A stretch of 52,018 nt of DNA from an uncultured Gammaproteobacteria bacterium. Its GTDB lineage: Bacteria; Pseudomonadota; Gammaproteobacteria; Arenicellales; CAJQKF01. The first letter of the stretch is position 1, and each line of letters begins with the position of its first letter. The stretch spans positions 1 to 52,018 of the forward strand of contig CAJQKF010000006.1 in NCBI GenBank assembly GCA_905478855.1. The letters are read 5' to 3'. The translations under genes were made by a program, and so were the position numbers. The notes under the pieces are model-generated. The model did no database searches. It was not told the origin of the DNA and saw only the letters and a program-made list of their open reading frames with translations. Below, one piece after another: positions 9,076-19,307 of this stretch.

Positions 9076-9711
9076 TTATGCTGCTGAAAAGCAAACACCG
9101 GTGCCGCCTAGTCCGCAATAGCCTCCAGGATTTTTGGCCAGATATTGCTGATGGTAATCCTCGGCAAAGTAATATTCGTGCAGCGCAATGATTTCACTAG
9201 TGATTTTTCCCAAATTGCGTTTATTTAAAGCTTGTTGAAACATATTTGAAGACTCCCGCGCCGTATCTGCTTGCCCATCAGTTGTGGTGTAGATGCCTGA
9301 ACGGTATTGTGTGCCGCGATCATTTCCTTGGGCCATACCCTGGGTCGGGTCATGGGACTCCCAAAATACTGTTAGTATCTCAGTGTAACTAATTTTAATC
9401 GGGTCAAATATAATGCTTACGGCTTCTGTATGACCTGTTTTCCCGGTGCAAACTTCTCGATATCCTGGGTTTTTGGTGAATCCGGCACAATAGCCAACGG
9501 ACGTGCTGTAAACGCCAGGTAACGGCCAGAAACAACGTTCAGCACCCCAGAAACAACCCATCGCTACTATTGCTTGCTCGTGGTCTGCTGGATAAGGCGG
9601 CAATATAGGTGTTCCGAGAACGAAATGCTGCTCTCCGGGAAAGATAGCAGTATCTCGACCCGGTAGTGCTTCGTCAGGTGTCACCATTGAAGATTTATCT
9701 TGAAAGAACAT
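9076..9711 (-). CDS. msrA: Peptide-methionine (S)-S-oxide reductase
   Basis: MsrA reduces methionine S-sulfoxide in proteins and free form, using thioredoxin. At 211 residues it has the length of the long E. coli-type enzyme. The catalytic GCFWGAE motif puts the nucleophilic Cys at 53, with the Glu needed for sulfoxide protonation in HTEAV downstream. Two C-terminal cysteines (199 and 207, in GYCGLGGTGVC) are the resolving pair. The N-terminal extension ending in LGTPILPPYP is typical of this subgroup. No signal peptide, so cytoplasmic. It lies between prmC and the glycan cluster on the same strand, 166 bp after prmC and 51 bp before the fusion gene, so it may be its own unit. Confidence 0.95.
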   Translation of the reverse strand: MFFQDKSSMVTPDEALPGRDTAIFPGEQHFVLGTPILPPYPADHEQAIVAMGCFWGAERCFWPLPGVYSTSVGYCAGFTKNPGYREVCTGKTGHTEAVSIIFDPIKISYTEILTVFWESHDPTQGMAQGNDRGTQYRSGIYTTTDGQADTARESSNMFQQALNKRNLGKITSEIIALHEYYFAEDYHQQYLAKNPGGYCGLGGTGVCFSAA

Positions 9712-9877
9712 AGGAGTAAGCCTAATTTAGTATTAATGTGTAATGAAAATACCGACTTACAACAATATCGGCAAGCGCGTTTTTTGGATAAAAAGGTCGT
9801 TGATCATTCGATTGTGTGATGTCTTATCAGATTGTAACCAAAGTATAGAAAGACGGAATCTGCCCTTATGTATCGTT

Positions 9878-10726
9878 TTACAGAAGCTGAGACTTACTAA
9901 CACGTTCATTGTTGGATAAATCATTGAATGTTTCACACCTGCTAAACCCAACCTTGTGCAAGATTGATCTTACCTTGGCACCTTGTGTAGCACCATGTTC
10001 GATTAATATTTGACCATTTTTTTCTAAAAAATTGAGTGAATGTCGCGCTATATGCTTAATGTCATCTAAGCCTTGATCTCCTGATATGAGGGCGGAGCGC
10101 GGTTCAAAACGCACATCGCCGCAGATCAGGTGTTCATCGTCCTTCGCAACATAAGGTGGATTAGATGCAATTAGATCGAAACGCTCTGTGGTTAGTTTAT
10201 TGAACCAGTCGCTGAGCAAGAATCTTACATTTTGTACGCCAAGTCGAGTTGCATTTTGTTGCGCAATATTGAGGGCATCAGATGATATATCAACTGCGGT
10301 AATGTTTGCAGTCGGACATTCATGAGCGATGCTGATGGCAATATTTCCGCTTCCCGTTCCAAGATCGAGAATTTTACAGTAAGGCTGTTGTTGAGTGATT
10401 TTAATAGCTTGTTCTAACAGAATTTCGGTGTCAGGCCTCGGAATCAATGTTGATTCATTCACAGCGAAATCCAGTGACCAGAATTCCCGTTTACCGACTA
10501 AGTATGCAATTGGTGTTCCTTTTTCACGCTCTAAAATGAGTTGCCAAAAATGCGATTCATTTATATCAGATACCTTGGATTCGGATTCACGAATCAACTC
10601 GGTGGTTGAGTAGTTGGTGATGTGGCGAAAAAGGATTTCTGAGTCCAACGCTGGGGAATCGCTGGTTTTCGATAGTTGTTGTTTCGCTTTTCGGAGTAAG
10701 TGTTCTACGGTGGCGCTCGGCATCAT
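9878..10726 (-). CDS. prmC: Peptide chain release factor N5-glutamine methyltransferase
   Basis: PrmC (HemK) methylates the Gln of the GGQ motif in release factors RF1 and RF2, using S-adenosylmethionine. The 282-residue protein has the N-terminal helical substrate-recognition domain, PRPDTE at 96-101, the SAM-binding DLGTGSG at 121-127 and the catalytic NPPY at 189-192. The ATG overlaps the prfA stop by 4 bp, so enzyme and substrate are made from one message. The C terminus ([11 protein letters not shown]) follows the usual NERV ending, so the gene is complete. Confidence 0.97.
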   Translation of the reverse strand: MMPSATVEHLLRKAKQQLSKTSDSPALDSEILFRHITNYSTTELIRESESKVSDINESHFWQLILEREKGTPIAYLVGKREFWSLDFAVNESTLIPRPDTEILLEQAIKITQQQPYCKILDLGTGSGNIAISIAHECPTANITAVDISSDALNIAQQNATRLGVQNVRFLLSDWFNKLTTERFDLIASNPPYVAKDDEHLICGDVRFEPRSALISGDQGLDDIKHIARHSLNFLEKNGQILIEHGATQGAKVRSILHKVGFSRCETFNDLSNNERVSKSQLL

Positions 10727-11811
10727 TGATTATCAGCAAGTGCAGCTAACTGATCAGCCTGAAACTCCGACGTCAACGGATCAATTATTTGAGTAAGATC
10801 ACCCGATACAATTTCTTCCAATTTGTAAAGTGTTAGATTGATTCTGTGATCGGTGATTCTGTTTTGTGGATAGTTGTATGTGCGGATGCGCTCAGATCGA
10901 TCGCCGCTGCCAACGAGGCTTCGCCGATTTTGAGCTTCTTCTGCCTGTTGTTTGTTGATTTCAGCTTCAAGTAATCGTGATTTTAGGATGCTCATGGCAC
11001 GGGCGCGATTTTTGTGTTGGGATCTTTCGTCCTGACACTCAACGACGACGCCGCTGGGTAAGTGGGTTAAGCGAATCGCAGAATCCGTTTTATTAACGTG
11101 CTGCCCCCCTGAGCCAGAGGCGCGAAAGGTATCGACACGCAAGTCAGCTGAATTTATTTCAATTTCATCAATATCGTCTGCTTCGGGTAATATTGCAACG
11201 GTGCAAGCGGAGGTGTGAATGCGTCCTTGGGCCTCTGTTTCAGGGACTCGCTGAACACGATGAGCTCCAGACTCGAATTTCAACTTGGAATATGCGCCGC
11301 GACCTTCTATTCTAGTGATTATTTCCTTATAGCCCCCTGCTTCACCTTCGCTCTTGCTCATTACTTCAACTTTCCAGTTCATCTTCTCTGCATATACAGA
11401 GTACATACGAAATAGGTTTCCAGAGAAAATAGCGGCTTCATTGCCGCCGGTGCCTGCGCGAATCTCAAGAAAAATATTGCGATCATCGTTTGGATCTTTA
11501 GGCAATAGTAATCGTTGTAAAGACGCTTCTGTCTCTTCTATTTGCGCCGTTAGTTCAGGGATTTCTGATTGAGCAAGATCCCGAATTGATCGATCCTCGT
11601 CTTTCAACATCAATCGCGTTTCTTCAACCTCTTCGGACAGACTTTGGTAGGTGTGAAATAAATCGACGACGGGTGAAATATCAGAAAGTTCAATGGTTAA
11701 TTTGCGGTACTGGTCCTGGTTCTGGAAAATTTCAGGTTCAGAAAGCAGCGCATTGATTTCTTCCTGACGATCGCCTAGATTTTCCAGTTTTTCAATGATG
11801 CTCGGGTTCAT
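10723..11811 (-). CDS. prfA: Peptide chain release factor 1
   Basis: RF1 reads UAA and UAG in the ribosomal A site and triggers peptide release. It is 362 residues, the family length. The codon-recognition tripeptide is PET at 190-192 (PxT class, RF1 and not RF2), and the catalytic GGQ is at 235-237 within [10 protein letters not shown]. The start overlaps the hemA stop by 4 bp and its stop overlaps the prmC start, giving the coupled hemA-prfA-prmC order seen in many gammaproteobacteria. Confidence 0.98.
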   Translation of the reverse strand: MNPSIIEKLENLGDRQEEINALLSEPEIFQNQDQYRKLTIELSDISPVVDLFHTYQSLSEEVEETRLMLKDEDRSIRDLAQSEIPELTAQIEETEASLQRLLLPKDPNDDRNIFLEIRAGTGGNEAAIFSGNLFRMYSVYAEKMNWKVEVMSKSEGEAGGYKEIITRIEGRGAYSKLKFESGAHRVQRVPETEAQGRIHTSACTVAILPEADDIDEIEINSADLRVDTFRASGSGGQHVNKTDSAIRLTHLPSGVVVECQDERSQHKNRARAMSILKSRLLEAEINKQQAEEAQNRRSLVGSGDRSERIRTYNYPQNRITDHRINLTLYKLEEIVSGDLTQIIDPLTSEFQADQLAALADNQ

Positions 11812-13064
11812 TCATTTTCCAGATTGAATAGTGTTTTCATGGCGCCGATAAGTTGGGCATTACCCGACTCATCAGCTTTACGTAATGCTTTACTTGGCAG
11901 ATGGCTAAATTTACCGGTTAAATTTCGTGACAATCGTTCCAGCACATCTTCTGGATTGGTGCCGGATTGTAAACGTTTTATAGCTCTGTCTAGTTCGCGT
12001 TTGCGAATTTCCTCGATTTCTCTTCGAAACGAACGAACCGTGGGTACTGAATTAAGTGAATTTAACCAACGCATAAATCTAACAACTTGTAGATCAATTA
12101 TTTTTTCTGCTTCGATCGCGGCTTCTTTTCTTGCATTCATGTTCTGGTCGATAACATCGGCGAGATCATCAACGGTGTAAAGGTAAACATCGCGCAAGGA
12201 GCTAACTTCAGACTCTATATCTCTAGGTACTGCCAGATCTACCATAAACATAGGGCGATGTTTGCGTTTTTTTATTGCACTTTCGACCGCCCCTTTGCCG
12301 AGAATTGGTAAGGTACTGGCAGTAGACGCGACGACGATATCGGCTTCATAAAGTCGTGCTGGAATTTCTCCTAGGGAAATTGCTTCACTCCTGATTTCGC
12401 GTGCGAGATTCTCTGCACGCTCGATAGATCTGTTAGCCACAATAATTTGCTTAACACCATTTTGTAACAGATGCCGAGCAACCAACTCTATTGTCTCACC
12501 GGCGCCGATTAATAGCACTACCTTCGACGACAGGTCATTGAAAAGTCTTTTTGCTAGATCAACAGCAGCGTAGGCTACAGATACTGCATTGGTGCCAACT
12601 GATGTATCGGTGCGCACTTGTTTTGCGACAGAAAAAGTGTGTTGAAACATCCGATTGAGAATCTTCCCCGTCGCGCCCGCTCGATGTGCAACAGCAAATG
12701 CATCCTTCATTTGACCCAGTATTTGAGGTTCACCGAGAACCATTGAATCAAGTCCTGAAGCCACACGGAAAGCATGCTTTACCGCCTGGTCATTCGGAAA
12801 TAAATAAACGGAGTCGTTAATTTCTTTGGGACTAAGACCGCTGTATTCTGATATCCAACTATGAATCGAGTCGCTACCAGCGGATTGCTGACGGCAATAG
12901 ATTTCTGTTCGATTACATGTCGATAAAATGGTTGCTTCTGACACGTCCTTTCTTGCGGTTAGATTTAAAATCGCATTTTCCAGACGTTCAGCGGTGAACG
13001 CAGCCCGTTCACGGACGTCGATGGATGCACTATTATGATTAAGGCCGAATGCTAGAAGATGCAT
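11808..13064 (-). CDS. hemA: Glutamyl-tRNA reductase
   Basis: HemA makes glutamate-1-semialdehyde from glutamyl-tRNA with NADPH, the first committed step of C5-pathway tetrapyrrole synthesis. The 418-residue protein has the catalytic STCNRTE motif at 48-54 (nucleophile Cys50), the conserved [12 protein letters not shown] at 111-122 and the NADPH-binding GAGET at 187-191. A helical dimerisation domain follows from about residue 310. First of three overlapping genes with prfA and prmC. A 77-bp gap separates it from the upstream CstA-like gene on the same strand, so it may have its own promoter or be read through. Confidence 0.98.
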   Translation of the reverse strand: MHLLAFGLNHNSASIDVRERAAFTAERLENAILNLTARKDVSEATILSTCNRTEIYCRQQSAGSDSIHSWISEYSGLSPKEINDSVYLFPNDQAVKHAFRVASGLDSMVLGEPQILGQMKDAFAVAHRAGATGKILNRMFQHTFSVAKQVRTDTSVGTNAVSVAYAAVDLAKRLFNDLSSKVVLLIGAGETIELVARHLLQNGVKQIIVANRSIERAENLAREIRSEAISLGEIPARLYEADIVVASTASTLPILGKGAVESAIKKRKHRPMFMVDLAVPRDIESEVSSLRDVYLYTVDDLADVIDQNMNARKEAAIEAEKIIDLQVVRFMRWLNSLNSVPTVRSFRREIEEIRKRELDRAIKRLQSGTNPEDVLERLSRNLTGKFSHLPSKALRKADESGNAQLIGAMKTLFNLENE

Positions 13065-13141
13065 GTATTTACACGAGGGAAAATGAGCGTATTTTTAAAA
13101 ATGCGAATTTATAATTTACGGGTTCCATGACATTATACTAC

Positions 13142-14731
13142 TCATGAATCCCGTCTGCGACGTTTGATTGTGTAGGCAAGTACACTTATGTGCCAAATAA
13201 TTAGGCAAAATAAAACGGAAATCATGCCGTGTGGCAACAACCAGAATAGAGTTTCCTGTCGTGCTGAATGAAATATTCCGCCCATTATTAGTAAAGAAAA
13301 AAGGCCTAGTGCCGATAAACAGGTGATTACTGATATGAGAAGAATTGGCCGTTGTAGTCTTAAAATACCGATAAAAATGGTTCCATGGAGCGTAACCAGA
13401 AATAGTAGTGAGCTGGTTCCTATCAGTATCCATGCATTTGCGGAATAATTTAATGACAGAAACAGACCGAAAATTACGGCAATGACTAAGCTGATGATTA
13501 ACGTGGGGTTCAAGTGAGCAGATTTTACTGATATCACTTCGGAATTCACAGTTTTTACAGCAAACGAAAATAAACTATTGGCTAGGATAATGCCTGATAC
13601 GCTAATCAGATAAAGTAAAAATAGCTGTAGGTGCTTACTTGCGATGGGTAAGTTTCCCGCGAGGTTTGTAAATGACTGCACCATGAACTCAATGGTGTTC
13701 AATGGTGTCAGCCCTTGAAACCAGTTTGGTAATCCAACCGGTATATCAGGGTATTTGCCTGGAAGGCAGACCAATATTAGGAAAACCAATAGTGCGAAAC
13801 AACCCTCGAAAAAAGAAGCATTTGATCGTCTTGGTGTGTGCTCACTTACTGAGGAGTCCATTGCTGTTACAAGTGAAGAAAGGCCCAGGGTGATTGTTGC
13901 AAATATAAGCGGAACTGCGCTAAAAAAAGAAGCATCATTGTAATAGGCTTGGATGGCAATGCTCGGTTGCTCGAGGCAGATTACCAAGGCGATTATAAAT
14001 CCACATAGGAATGTCGCGGGTGTAGACACGGCTGCTATTGCTTCACCAGAAAGAAATTTTTGATATCGTTTAAGCACAACAACTGCTAGGAACAGAACGA
14101 TACCTACGCCGTATTTAGTCAATTGTGATTGAGGTAATTGAATGAAGGTGGGATTATTGGATAGCCAATCAGCGATGAAAAAAATTAACCCGAGGCTCAG
14201 AATAAGTAGAGTCACCACCACAAAATTGTTAGACGAGCGAAAATGTTGCACGGCCAAAGCGAATAATAGATGGATACAGAGCAATATGAGCAACGCTGGG
14301 TGTCTTAGAATCAATTCTGCACAGACTGAAAGTAAAAATGGGACCAGCAATAACAGAGGACTCAGCAGGGCGAAATGACAAAGGATCGCAGCTTTCTCTC
14401 CAATTGTTGATTTTATTCCCAAAAAGCTTGATCGAGGCTCGGAAAATTCGGATAGCCATGTGATACCCGATTGGGTGAAAACGGTGAAAATAGCTATGGA
14501 TATGATGATCCATACAAATGCCGGAGCCCACCCCCATGTGACCGCAAGTGATATGCCGAAAATCGAAAGTACTCCGCCTGAGCGGGCTAATGTTCCCAAC
14601 CGACCCGTTATATCTACTTGAGCGGGTTGTTGCCGTGAGGGGAACATCAGTATATTCACCAAATGACCCCAGAAACGTTGACCAAGTAGTAGTAATAGTA
14701 ACCCGATTATGAGTAAGGAAAACGTTGTCAC
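13142..14731 (-). CDS. Polytopic membrane protein, distantly CstA-like
   Basis: A 529-residue protein that is almost entirely hydrophobic, with about 14 predicted membrane spans and a basic C terminus (IKRRRRDS). Start is a GTG at 14731. Parts recall the CstA peptide/pyruvate transporter family: an N-terminal GRLGTLARSGGVLSIFG followed by a span with WGWAPAFVWI, a PLIFATITLGLSSLV segment resembling the CstA span before its conserved SGT region, and a late NYSANAWILIGTSSLL segment in the place of the CstA FGIANQL region. Signature residues are mostly not conserved, so this is a tentative fold-level match. It sits between hemA and the divergent TPR gene, where Pseudomonas has only a promoter region. 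Substrate unknown. Confidence 0.55.
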   Translation of the reverse strand: MTTFSLLIIGLLLLLLGQRFWGHLVNILMFPSRQQPAQVDITGRLGTLARSGGVLSIFGISLAVTWGWAPAFVWIIISIAIFTVFTQSGITWLSEFSEPRSSFLGIKSTIGEKAAILCHFALLSPLLLLVPFLLSVCAELILRHPALLILLCIHLLFALAVQHFRSSNNFVVVTLLILSLGLIFFIADWLSNNPTFIQLPQSQLTKYGVGIVLFLAVVVLKRYQKFLSGEAIAAVSTPATFLCGFIIALVICLEQPSIAIQAYYNDASFFSAVPLIFATITLGLSSLVTAMDSSVSEHTPRRSNASFFEGCFALLVFLILVCLPGKYPDIPVGLPNWFQGLTPLNTIEFMVQSFTNLAGNLPIASKHLQLFLLYLISVSGIILANSLFSFAVKTVNSEVISVKSAHLNPTLIISLVIAVIFGLFLSLNYSANAWILIGTSSLLFLVTLHGTIFIGILRLQRPILLISVITCLSALGLFSLLIMGGIFHSARQETLFWLLPHGMISVLFCLIIWHISVLAYTIKRRRRDS

Positions 14732-14889
14732 AAATTTTTGCCGGCTGAGCTTTTACGATAAGTAAAGAATAACATGAAAGATTCTATCCATCCTGAGTCA
14801 GATGTGTAGCAAATAATGAGTGTATTTTCATTTTAATCAATCAACCTCAATATGTTTTTCTGCTATTCTCGTCTTGGTAATCCGCAATT
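14732..14889. promoter_or_regulatory. Divergent promoter region, CstA-like gene / TPR operon
   Basis: A 158-bp AT-rich spacer between divergent genes must hold both promoters. For the plus strand a plausible extended -10 is TGCTATTCT (TATTCT at 14864-14869), about 20 bases before the TPR start, with a weak -35 (TCAACC, 17 bases upstream). I see no equally good pair for the minus strand and no clear operator palindrome. No experimental support. Confidence 0.3.
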
Positions 14890-16653
14890 TTGGTGCTTTT
14901 CTTGATCGGTTTTATATCTACCTGCATTTTTCCTAGGCCTATCCTCGTAAGGATAGGTGTGATAGTCAGCGTCTGTGCACTGCAGTATGGCTGTGTAAAT
15001 GTGCCGTCTACTGCTGATTTAGATCTATCTGACAGCTCTGTGTCAGCTATCGAACAGCCTTTAGCGAAGCCGCTGGATGCTGAAACAGTCTATGATTATT
15101 TGTTGGCTGACATTGCAGCGCGTCGGGGAGAAGTGGACGCGTCTCTAGCCGCAGTGGCCAGGCTTGCTAGTCGGACTCGAGATTTACCTTTAGTTGTTAG
15201 AGCATTTCGGTTGGCTCTGCATGTTCAGGACGGAGCAACTGCTGAGCAAATGGCCGAGCTATTGTCTGAAATACAAACCGACCCCTTAAGATCATCGTTT
15301 GCCGTAATTCAGGCTTATATGATTCAGGACAAAGTCGACGAAGTAGTAGCTCTTATTTCACAGCTGTTAAAGGATTATCCTACAGATCGGACGACTATTT
15401 TTGGAAATATCGCAGAAGTCTACATCTCACAAGAGCATCCAGAGGACTTCGTCGATGATTTGAATCTTCTGATCGCGGAGTTCCCAACCGAGTCCAGAGC
15501 GTATTATGCCATGGCATTCCTTGCTAATCGGATAAAAGACTCCGAACTGCTCGGGAAGTCCATCAACAGGGCATTACAGCTCGATCCGCATTGGCAACAG
15601 GCCGCCCAAGTAAAGTTTAATTGGCTGGTTGATGTTGGCAAAATTGAGCATGCGACCAAATTTGCCAAGAACTTTCTGACGAGTCATGCCGATGCGAATG
15701 GTTTACGCGAGGGTTACGCTAGGCAATTGGCGACTCAAGGTCAGTTGGCCGAAGCATATCAGCAGTTCCGAGAGTTTTTACTTCAGGAACCTGATAACGA
15801 AGATGTTAGTTTGTCGCACGCTCTAATGGGTATTGAGCTGGAGCGCTATTCTCGCTCCCGACGAACGTTATTAAGTCTCTTGAAACTTCACCCAGAAAAC
15901 GACCAGCTACGGATTTATTTAGGTCAACTTGAGTTGTGGCGAAGTCGGTCGGAAGAGGCTATCTACTGGTTTTCTGAGGTTCGAGACGATGCACTATTTT
16001 TTGATGCACAGATTCAAATGGCAACTGCGGTGGCAAACCTTGAAGGCAGTGAGGCAGCGCTCGATTTTTTGTCGGAACTTATCCCACTTACGACGAACGA
16101 GCAAGTTAGTCTATATTTGACTAGAGAGGGATTTTTAAGAGATTTAGGAGACTTGGAAATTGTTTTAGAGCTTCTTGACGCAGCAATTCAGGATATTCCA
16201 GACAATGGTAAACTACTGTACTCCCGAGCTATTTTATTTGCGGAACTCGATCAGATCGCCCAACATGAAGCGGATATGCGGCGAGTGATCGAGTTGGACC
16301 CTGAGAATGCCCATGCTTTTAACGCATTGGGCTATACGCTGGCAGATCAAACGACACGCTACGATGAAGCGTTGGAGTTGATATTGCGGGCCCTAGAATT
16401 GTCTCCCAATGACCCATTTATACTTGATAGTATGGGCTGGATACATTTTCGATTAGGTCAGTTGAATCGTGCAGAGAAGTTTCTAAGGCAAGCGCATAAT
16501 GTTCGCACAGATGCCGAAATCGCGGCTCATCTTGGCGAAGTGTTGTGGCAAAGGGGGGCAAAAGAAGAAGCTGAATTAATTTGGCAAAGTGGTGTTTCAT
16601 TAGAGCCCGAAAATAAGACCTTGCTTGAAACTATGGAGCGTCTTAGAAAGTGA
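14890..16653 (+). CDS. TPR-repeat protein upstream of lolB, possible lipoprotein
   Basis: A 587-residue protein made of tetratricopeptide-like helical repeats from about residue 60 to the end. The clearest are LDPHWQQAAQVKFNWL, LDPENAHAFNALGYTL and LSPNDPFILDSMGWIHFRLG, the last being the conserved TPR pair found in PA4667-like proteins of pseudomonads. The N terminus is hydrophobic and ends at ALQYGC (Cys near residue 31), which could be a loose lipobox for outer-membrane anchoring. The start is uncertain: TTG at 14890 and GTG at 14893 are adjacent, and neither has a good ribosome-binding site. It overlaps lolB by 4 bp (GTGA) and opens the housekeeping operon. The biochemical role is unknown; TPRs mediate protein contacts. 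Confidence 0.85.
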   Translation: MVLFLIGFISTCIFPRPILVRIGVIVSVCALQYGCVNVPSTADLDLSDSSVSAIEQPLAKPLDAETVYDYLLADIAARRGEVDASLAAVARLASRTRDLPLVVRAFRLALHVQDGATAEQMAELLSEIQTDPLRSSFAVIQAYMIQDKVDEVVALISQLLKDYPTDRTTIFGNIAEVYISQEHPEDFVDDLNLLIAEFPTESRAYYAMAFLANRIKDSELLGKSINRALQLDPHWQQAAQVKFNWLVDVGKIEHATKFAKNFLTSHADANGLREGYARQLATQGQLAEAYQQFREFLLQEPDNEDVSLSHALMGIELERYSRSRRTLLSLLKLHPENDQLRIYLGQLELWRSRSEEAIYWFSEVRDDALFFDAQIQMATAVANLEGSEAALDFLSELIPLTTNEQVSLYLTREGFLRDLGDLEIVLELLDAAIQDIPDNGKLLYSRAILFAELDQIAQHEADMRRVIELDPENAHAFNALGYTLADQTTRYDEALELILRALELSPNDPFILDSMGWIHFRLGQLNRAEKFLRQAHNVRTDAEIAAHLGEVLWQRGAKEEAELIWQSGVSLEPENKTLLETMERLRK

Positions 16654-17309
16654 ACGCTATACGCATTGTTTTTGTCTTTCTATGCTTATCGTTACTAAAG
16701 GGCTGTGTATCAATAAAACCTTCCGGCCCCAGTCAGACTGCCGGTTCTCAATCTGAGTGGCAATCTCGAAAAACTGAATTATTAAAGATATCCGAGTGGG
16801 ATATCAGAGGCCGCTTAGCTGTTAGAACTAAGGATGATGGGGGTAGCGCAACTTTAGTCTGGGAAAGGTCTGGTTCGAAACATAGAATTGAGTTATTTGG
16901 GCCGTTCGGTGGTGGAAGAATTCGTATAGAACAGAATCCCGAAGGCGCAACTTTGGTGGATAATAAGAAAAACCAGTTTCGGGGGAAAACAGCGCAGGAT
17001 GTTCTGTATCGACGTGTTGGTTGGCATGTGCCATTTGATTCGCTGGCATATTGGCTTCGTGGTTTACCGGAACCGGGAAAGACTGAAAACCTAATGTTCG
17101 ATAGCTCGGGATTAATTACAAGTTTTGACCAAAAAGGCTGGTCGATACAATTTGTTGGCTACTCCGAGCAAGGATCCTTCTTACTGCCTCGAAAATTGTA
17201 TATTACGGCTCTGCCCGGAACAGTGCATCTTATCGACGATGACGGAAAGAACCTTGGCGGTGAGCTGGAAGTGCGTGTGGTGCTTAAACGATGGCTCGTT
17301 CAAGGCTAA
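16650..17309 (+). CDS. lolB: Outer-membrane lipoprotein insertion receptor LolB
   Basis: LolB takes lipoproteins from the periplasmic carrier LolA and inserts them in the outer membrane. The 219-residue product has a lipoprotein signal with LKGC at 16-19 (Cys19 acylated). Residue +2 is Val and not Asp, consistent with outer-membrane sorting. The mature part has the LolB barrel motifs WDIRGRLAVRTKDDGGSATLVWER and, near residue 134, YWLRGLPEPG, the conserved WxRG(L/R)P loop. GTG start overlapping the TPR gene stop. One base separates its stop from the ispE start. Confidence 0.95.
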   Translation: MNAIRIVFVFLCLSLLKGCVSIKPSGPSQTAGSQSEWQSRKTELLKISEWDIRGRLAVRTKDDGGSATLVWERSGSKHRIELFGPFGGGRIRIEQNPEGATLVDNKKNQFRGKTAQDVLYRRVGWHVPFDSLAYWLRGLPEPGKTENLMFDSSGLITSFDQKGWSIQFVGYSEQGSFLLPRKLYITALPGTVHLIDDDGKNLGGELEVRVVLKRWLVQG

Positions 17310-17310
17310 T

Positions 17311-18150
17311 ATGTCATACGAATATCCGCTCGATGGGTGGCGTGCCCCAGGTAAATTGAACTTATTTCTACATGTTACCGGACGCACGGCGAACGGGTAC
17401 CATACAATACAAACTATTTTTCAGTTTATTGATATTTGTGATATTTTATATTTTGAGCCTCGTGAAGATGGAGAGATTAGGCGATTAACTAATCCGGAGT
17501 TGCCTGAGGACGATTTATGTGTCAAAGCTGCGCAATTATTATCTAAGCATTCAAGTGTCGATTATGGTGTTAATATCAGCCTCACCAAGAAATTACCGGC
17601 AGGCGCTGGCTTGGGAGGCGGAAGTTCTGATGCTGCGACGACCTTAATAGCGTTAAATTCTTTGTGGGAATTAGGACTTACGCGTAGCGAATTAGCTCAT
17701 TTAGGGTTAAGATTAGGCGCTGACGTGCCAGTCTTCGTTCACGGACAAGCTGCTTGGGCAGAAGGCGTCGGAGAAAAATTTTCCCCGGTTTTGTTGCCAG
17801 AAAGGTGCTTTTGTGTGATTTGGCCTAAAATAGAGGTCAGTACATACGAAATTTTTATGGATGAGGAATTGACACGGAACTCTCACAACATCACAATACG
17901 CGACTTTTTGGAAGGGAATTCCAGAAACGATCTTGAGTCAGTGACCCGAAAGCGTTATCCGGCTGTTGATCGGGCAGTTAATTGGTTGAGTCAGTTTGGT
18001 GATGCACGCATGACCGGAAGTGGCGCAGCCATTTTTGTTGCCGTAGAGCGTGAGTCTGATGGTAGAGATATTTTAAAATCGATGCCCGAAGAATTTGACG
18101 GTTTTGTTACCTGTAGTATGAACGTGCATCCTTTATTGGACGTACGATGA
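17311..18150 (+). CDS. ispE: 4-diphosphocytidyl-2-C-methyl-D-erythritol kinase
   Basis: IspE phosphorylates CDP-methylerythritol at the 2-hydroxyl, a step of the MEP isoprenoid pathway. It is a 279-residue GHMP kinase. The N-terminal APGKLNLFLHV motif holds the catalytic Lys at 15, the ATP-binding LPAGAGLGGGSSDAA is at 95-109, LGADVPVF carries the catalytic Asp at 138, and the C-terminal MTGSGAAIF loop is intact. I start at the ATG at 17311, immediately after the lolB stop; the frame is open further upstream inside lolB, but family length and motif positions fit the shorter form. Second step of the lolB-ispE pair conserved across gammaproteobacteria. Confidence 0.97.
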   Translation: MSYEYPLDGWRAPGKLNLFLHVTGRTANGYHTIQTIFQFIDICDILYFEPREDGEIRRLTNPELPEDDLCVKAAQLLSKHSSVDYGVNISLTKKLPAGAGLGGGSSDAATTLIALNSLWELGLTRSELAHLGLRLGADVPVFVHGQAAWAEGVGEKFSPVLLPERCFCVIWPKIEVSTYEIFMDEELTRNSHNITIRDFLEGNSRNDLESVTRKRYPAVDRAVNWLSQFGDARMTGSGAAIFVAVERESDGRDILKSMPEEFDGFVTCSMNVHPLLDVR

Positions 18151-18177
18151 TTATTTTGACCTTATTAGTTTAAACGT

Positions 18178-18254
18178 TGGGGTGTAGCCAAGTGGCCCAA
18201 GGCACCGGATTTTGATTCCGGCATTCCCAGGTTCGAATCCTGGCACCCCAGCCA
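18178..18254 (+). tRNA. tRNA-Gln (UUG anticodon)
   Basis: A full cloverleaf: acceptor TGGGGTG pairs with CACCCCA, the anticodon stem is CCGGA/TCCGG around a TTTTGAT loop (anticodon TTG), and the T arm is CCAGGTTCGAATCCTGG. The discriminator G and an encoded CCA end follow. A tRNA-Gln between ispE and prs is the Pseudomonas arrangement. Confidence 0.98.
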
Positions 18255-18305
18255 CTAATTAGAGATAGAAATCCCTGTTTTTCACTAGATCGAGAGAATT
18301 TTCGA

Positions 18306-19256
18306 GTGCCATTAGATAACATGTCCGTGTTTACGGGTAATGCCAACCCGGCTTTAGCGGTTGAGGTGGTGCGGTATCTGGGGCTTCCTCTCGGCCGTGC
18401 TGTTGTTGATCGTTTTAGTGATGGCGAAGTTAATGTCGAAATTATGGAGAATGTTCGTGGTCGGGATGTTTTCATCGTTCAGCCCACCTGCGCTCCAACA
18501 AACAATAATTTGATGGAATTGCTAGTTATGATTGATGCGTTAAAACGCGCCTCGGCAAATCGTATTACAGCAGTAGTTCCTTATTTTGGATATGCTCGTC
18601 AGGATCGACGTCCACGCACTGCACGTGTGGCTATTAGTGCTAAATTGGTAGCTACAATGTTTCCCCTTGCCGGTGCACATCGTGTGTTAACGATGGATCT
18701 TCATGCGGATCAAATCCAAGGGTTTTTCGATATTCCGACTGATAATATTTATGCGTCGCCGGTATTGTTAACCGAGCTTTGGCGTCGTCAGCCGGACAAT
18801 TTGCTCGTTGTTTCACCTGATGTAGGTGGCGTTGTGCGTGCTAGAGCACTCGCGAAGCAACTGGGAGTTGATCTGGCAATCATTGATAAGCGTCGACCAA
18901 AAGCAAATGAAGCCAAGGTGATGCATATTATTGGCGAGGTTGAGGGTCGTAGCTGCGTGATTATCGACGATATGGTAGATACAGCGAATACACTGTGCCA
19001 AGGGGCAAAAGCGCTCAAGGAAGCAGGCGCTATTCGTGTCATTGCCTGTGCAACACATGCTGTTTTTTCCGGCCGCGCGGTTACCAATATTATTGAATCT
19101 GAATTGGATGAAATTGTGGTTACAAATACAATACCGCTAAGTGAAGAGGCGAGTGCTTGTGAGAAAATTCGCCAAATCAGCGTGGCTGAATTATTGGCCG
19201 AATCCATACGTCGTATTTCTGATGCTGATTCGGTAAGTTCATTGTTCATGGATTAA
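18306..19256 (+). CDS. prs: Ribose-phosphate pyrophosphokinase
   Basis: Prs makes PRPP from ribose-5-phosphate and ATP for purine, pyrimidine, His, Trp and NAD synthesis. At 316 residues it has family length. Seen: the N-terminal [21 protein letters not shown], the ATP-binding [12 protein letters not shown] at 93-104, the metal-binding [11 protein letters not shown] at 131-141 and the PRPP loop [13 protein letters not shown] at 218-230. I keep the GTG start at 18306 because a GAGAGA sits 8 bases before it; an ATG five codons later lacks a ribosome-binding site. It follows tRNA-Gln by about 50 bp and precedes rplY. Confidence 0.98.
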   Translation: MPLDNMSVFTGNANPALAVEVVRYLGLPLGRAVVDRFSDGEVNVEIMENVRGRDVFIVQPTCAPTNNNLMELLVMIDALKRASANRITAVVPYFGYARQDRRPRTARVAISAKLVATMFPLAGAHRVLTMDLHADQIQGFFDIPTDNIYASPVLLTELWRRQPDNLLVVSPDVGGVVRARALAKQLGVDLAIIDKRRPKANEAKVMHIIGEVEGRSCVIIDDMVDTANTLCQGAKALKEAGAIRVIACATHAVFSGRAVTNIIESELDEIVVTNTIPLSEEASACEKIRQISVAELLAESIRRISDADSVSSLFMD

Positions 19257-19307
19257 GTTCCAATAGAATTTTTTGTTTTTTTAGTTTGATTGTTTACGAG
19301 AATAGAT

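Noticed and set aside
9757..9951. 64-codon minus-strand frame after prmC
   Set aside because: It overlaps the 3' end of prmC in another frame and resembles no protein.
13116..13433. 105-codon minus-strand frame
   Set aside because: It lies almost wholly inside the CstA-like gene in another frame; no recognisable product.
17125..17310. Longer N terminus for ispE
   Set aside because: The extra 62 residues lie inside lolB and precede the family's normal start; the ATG at 17311 fits motif positions.
18170..18475. 101-codon minus-strand frame
   Set aside because: It covers tRNA-Gln and the start of prs on the other strand; coincidental.
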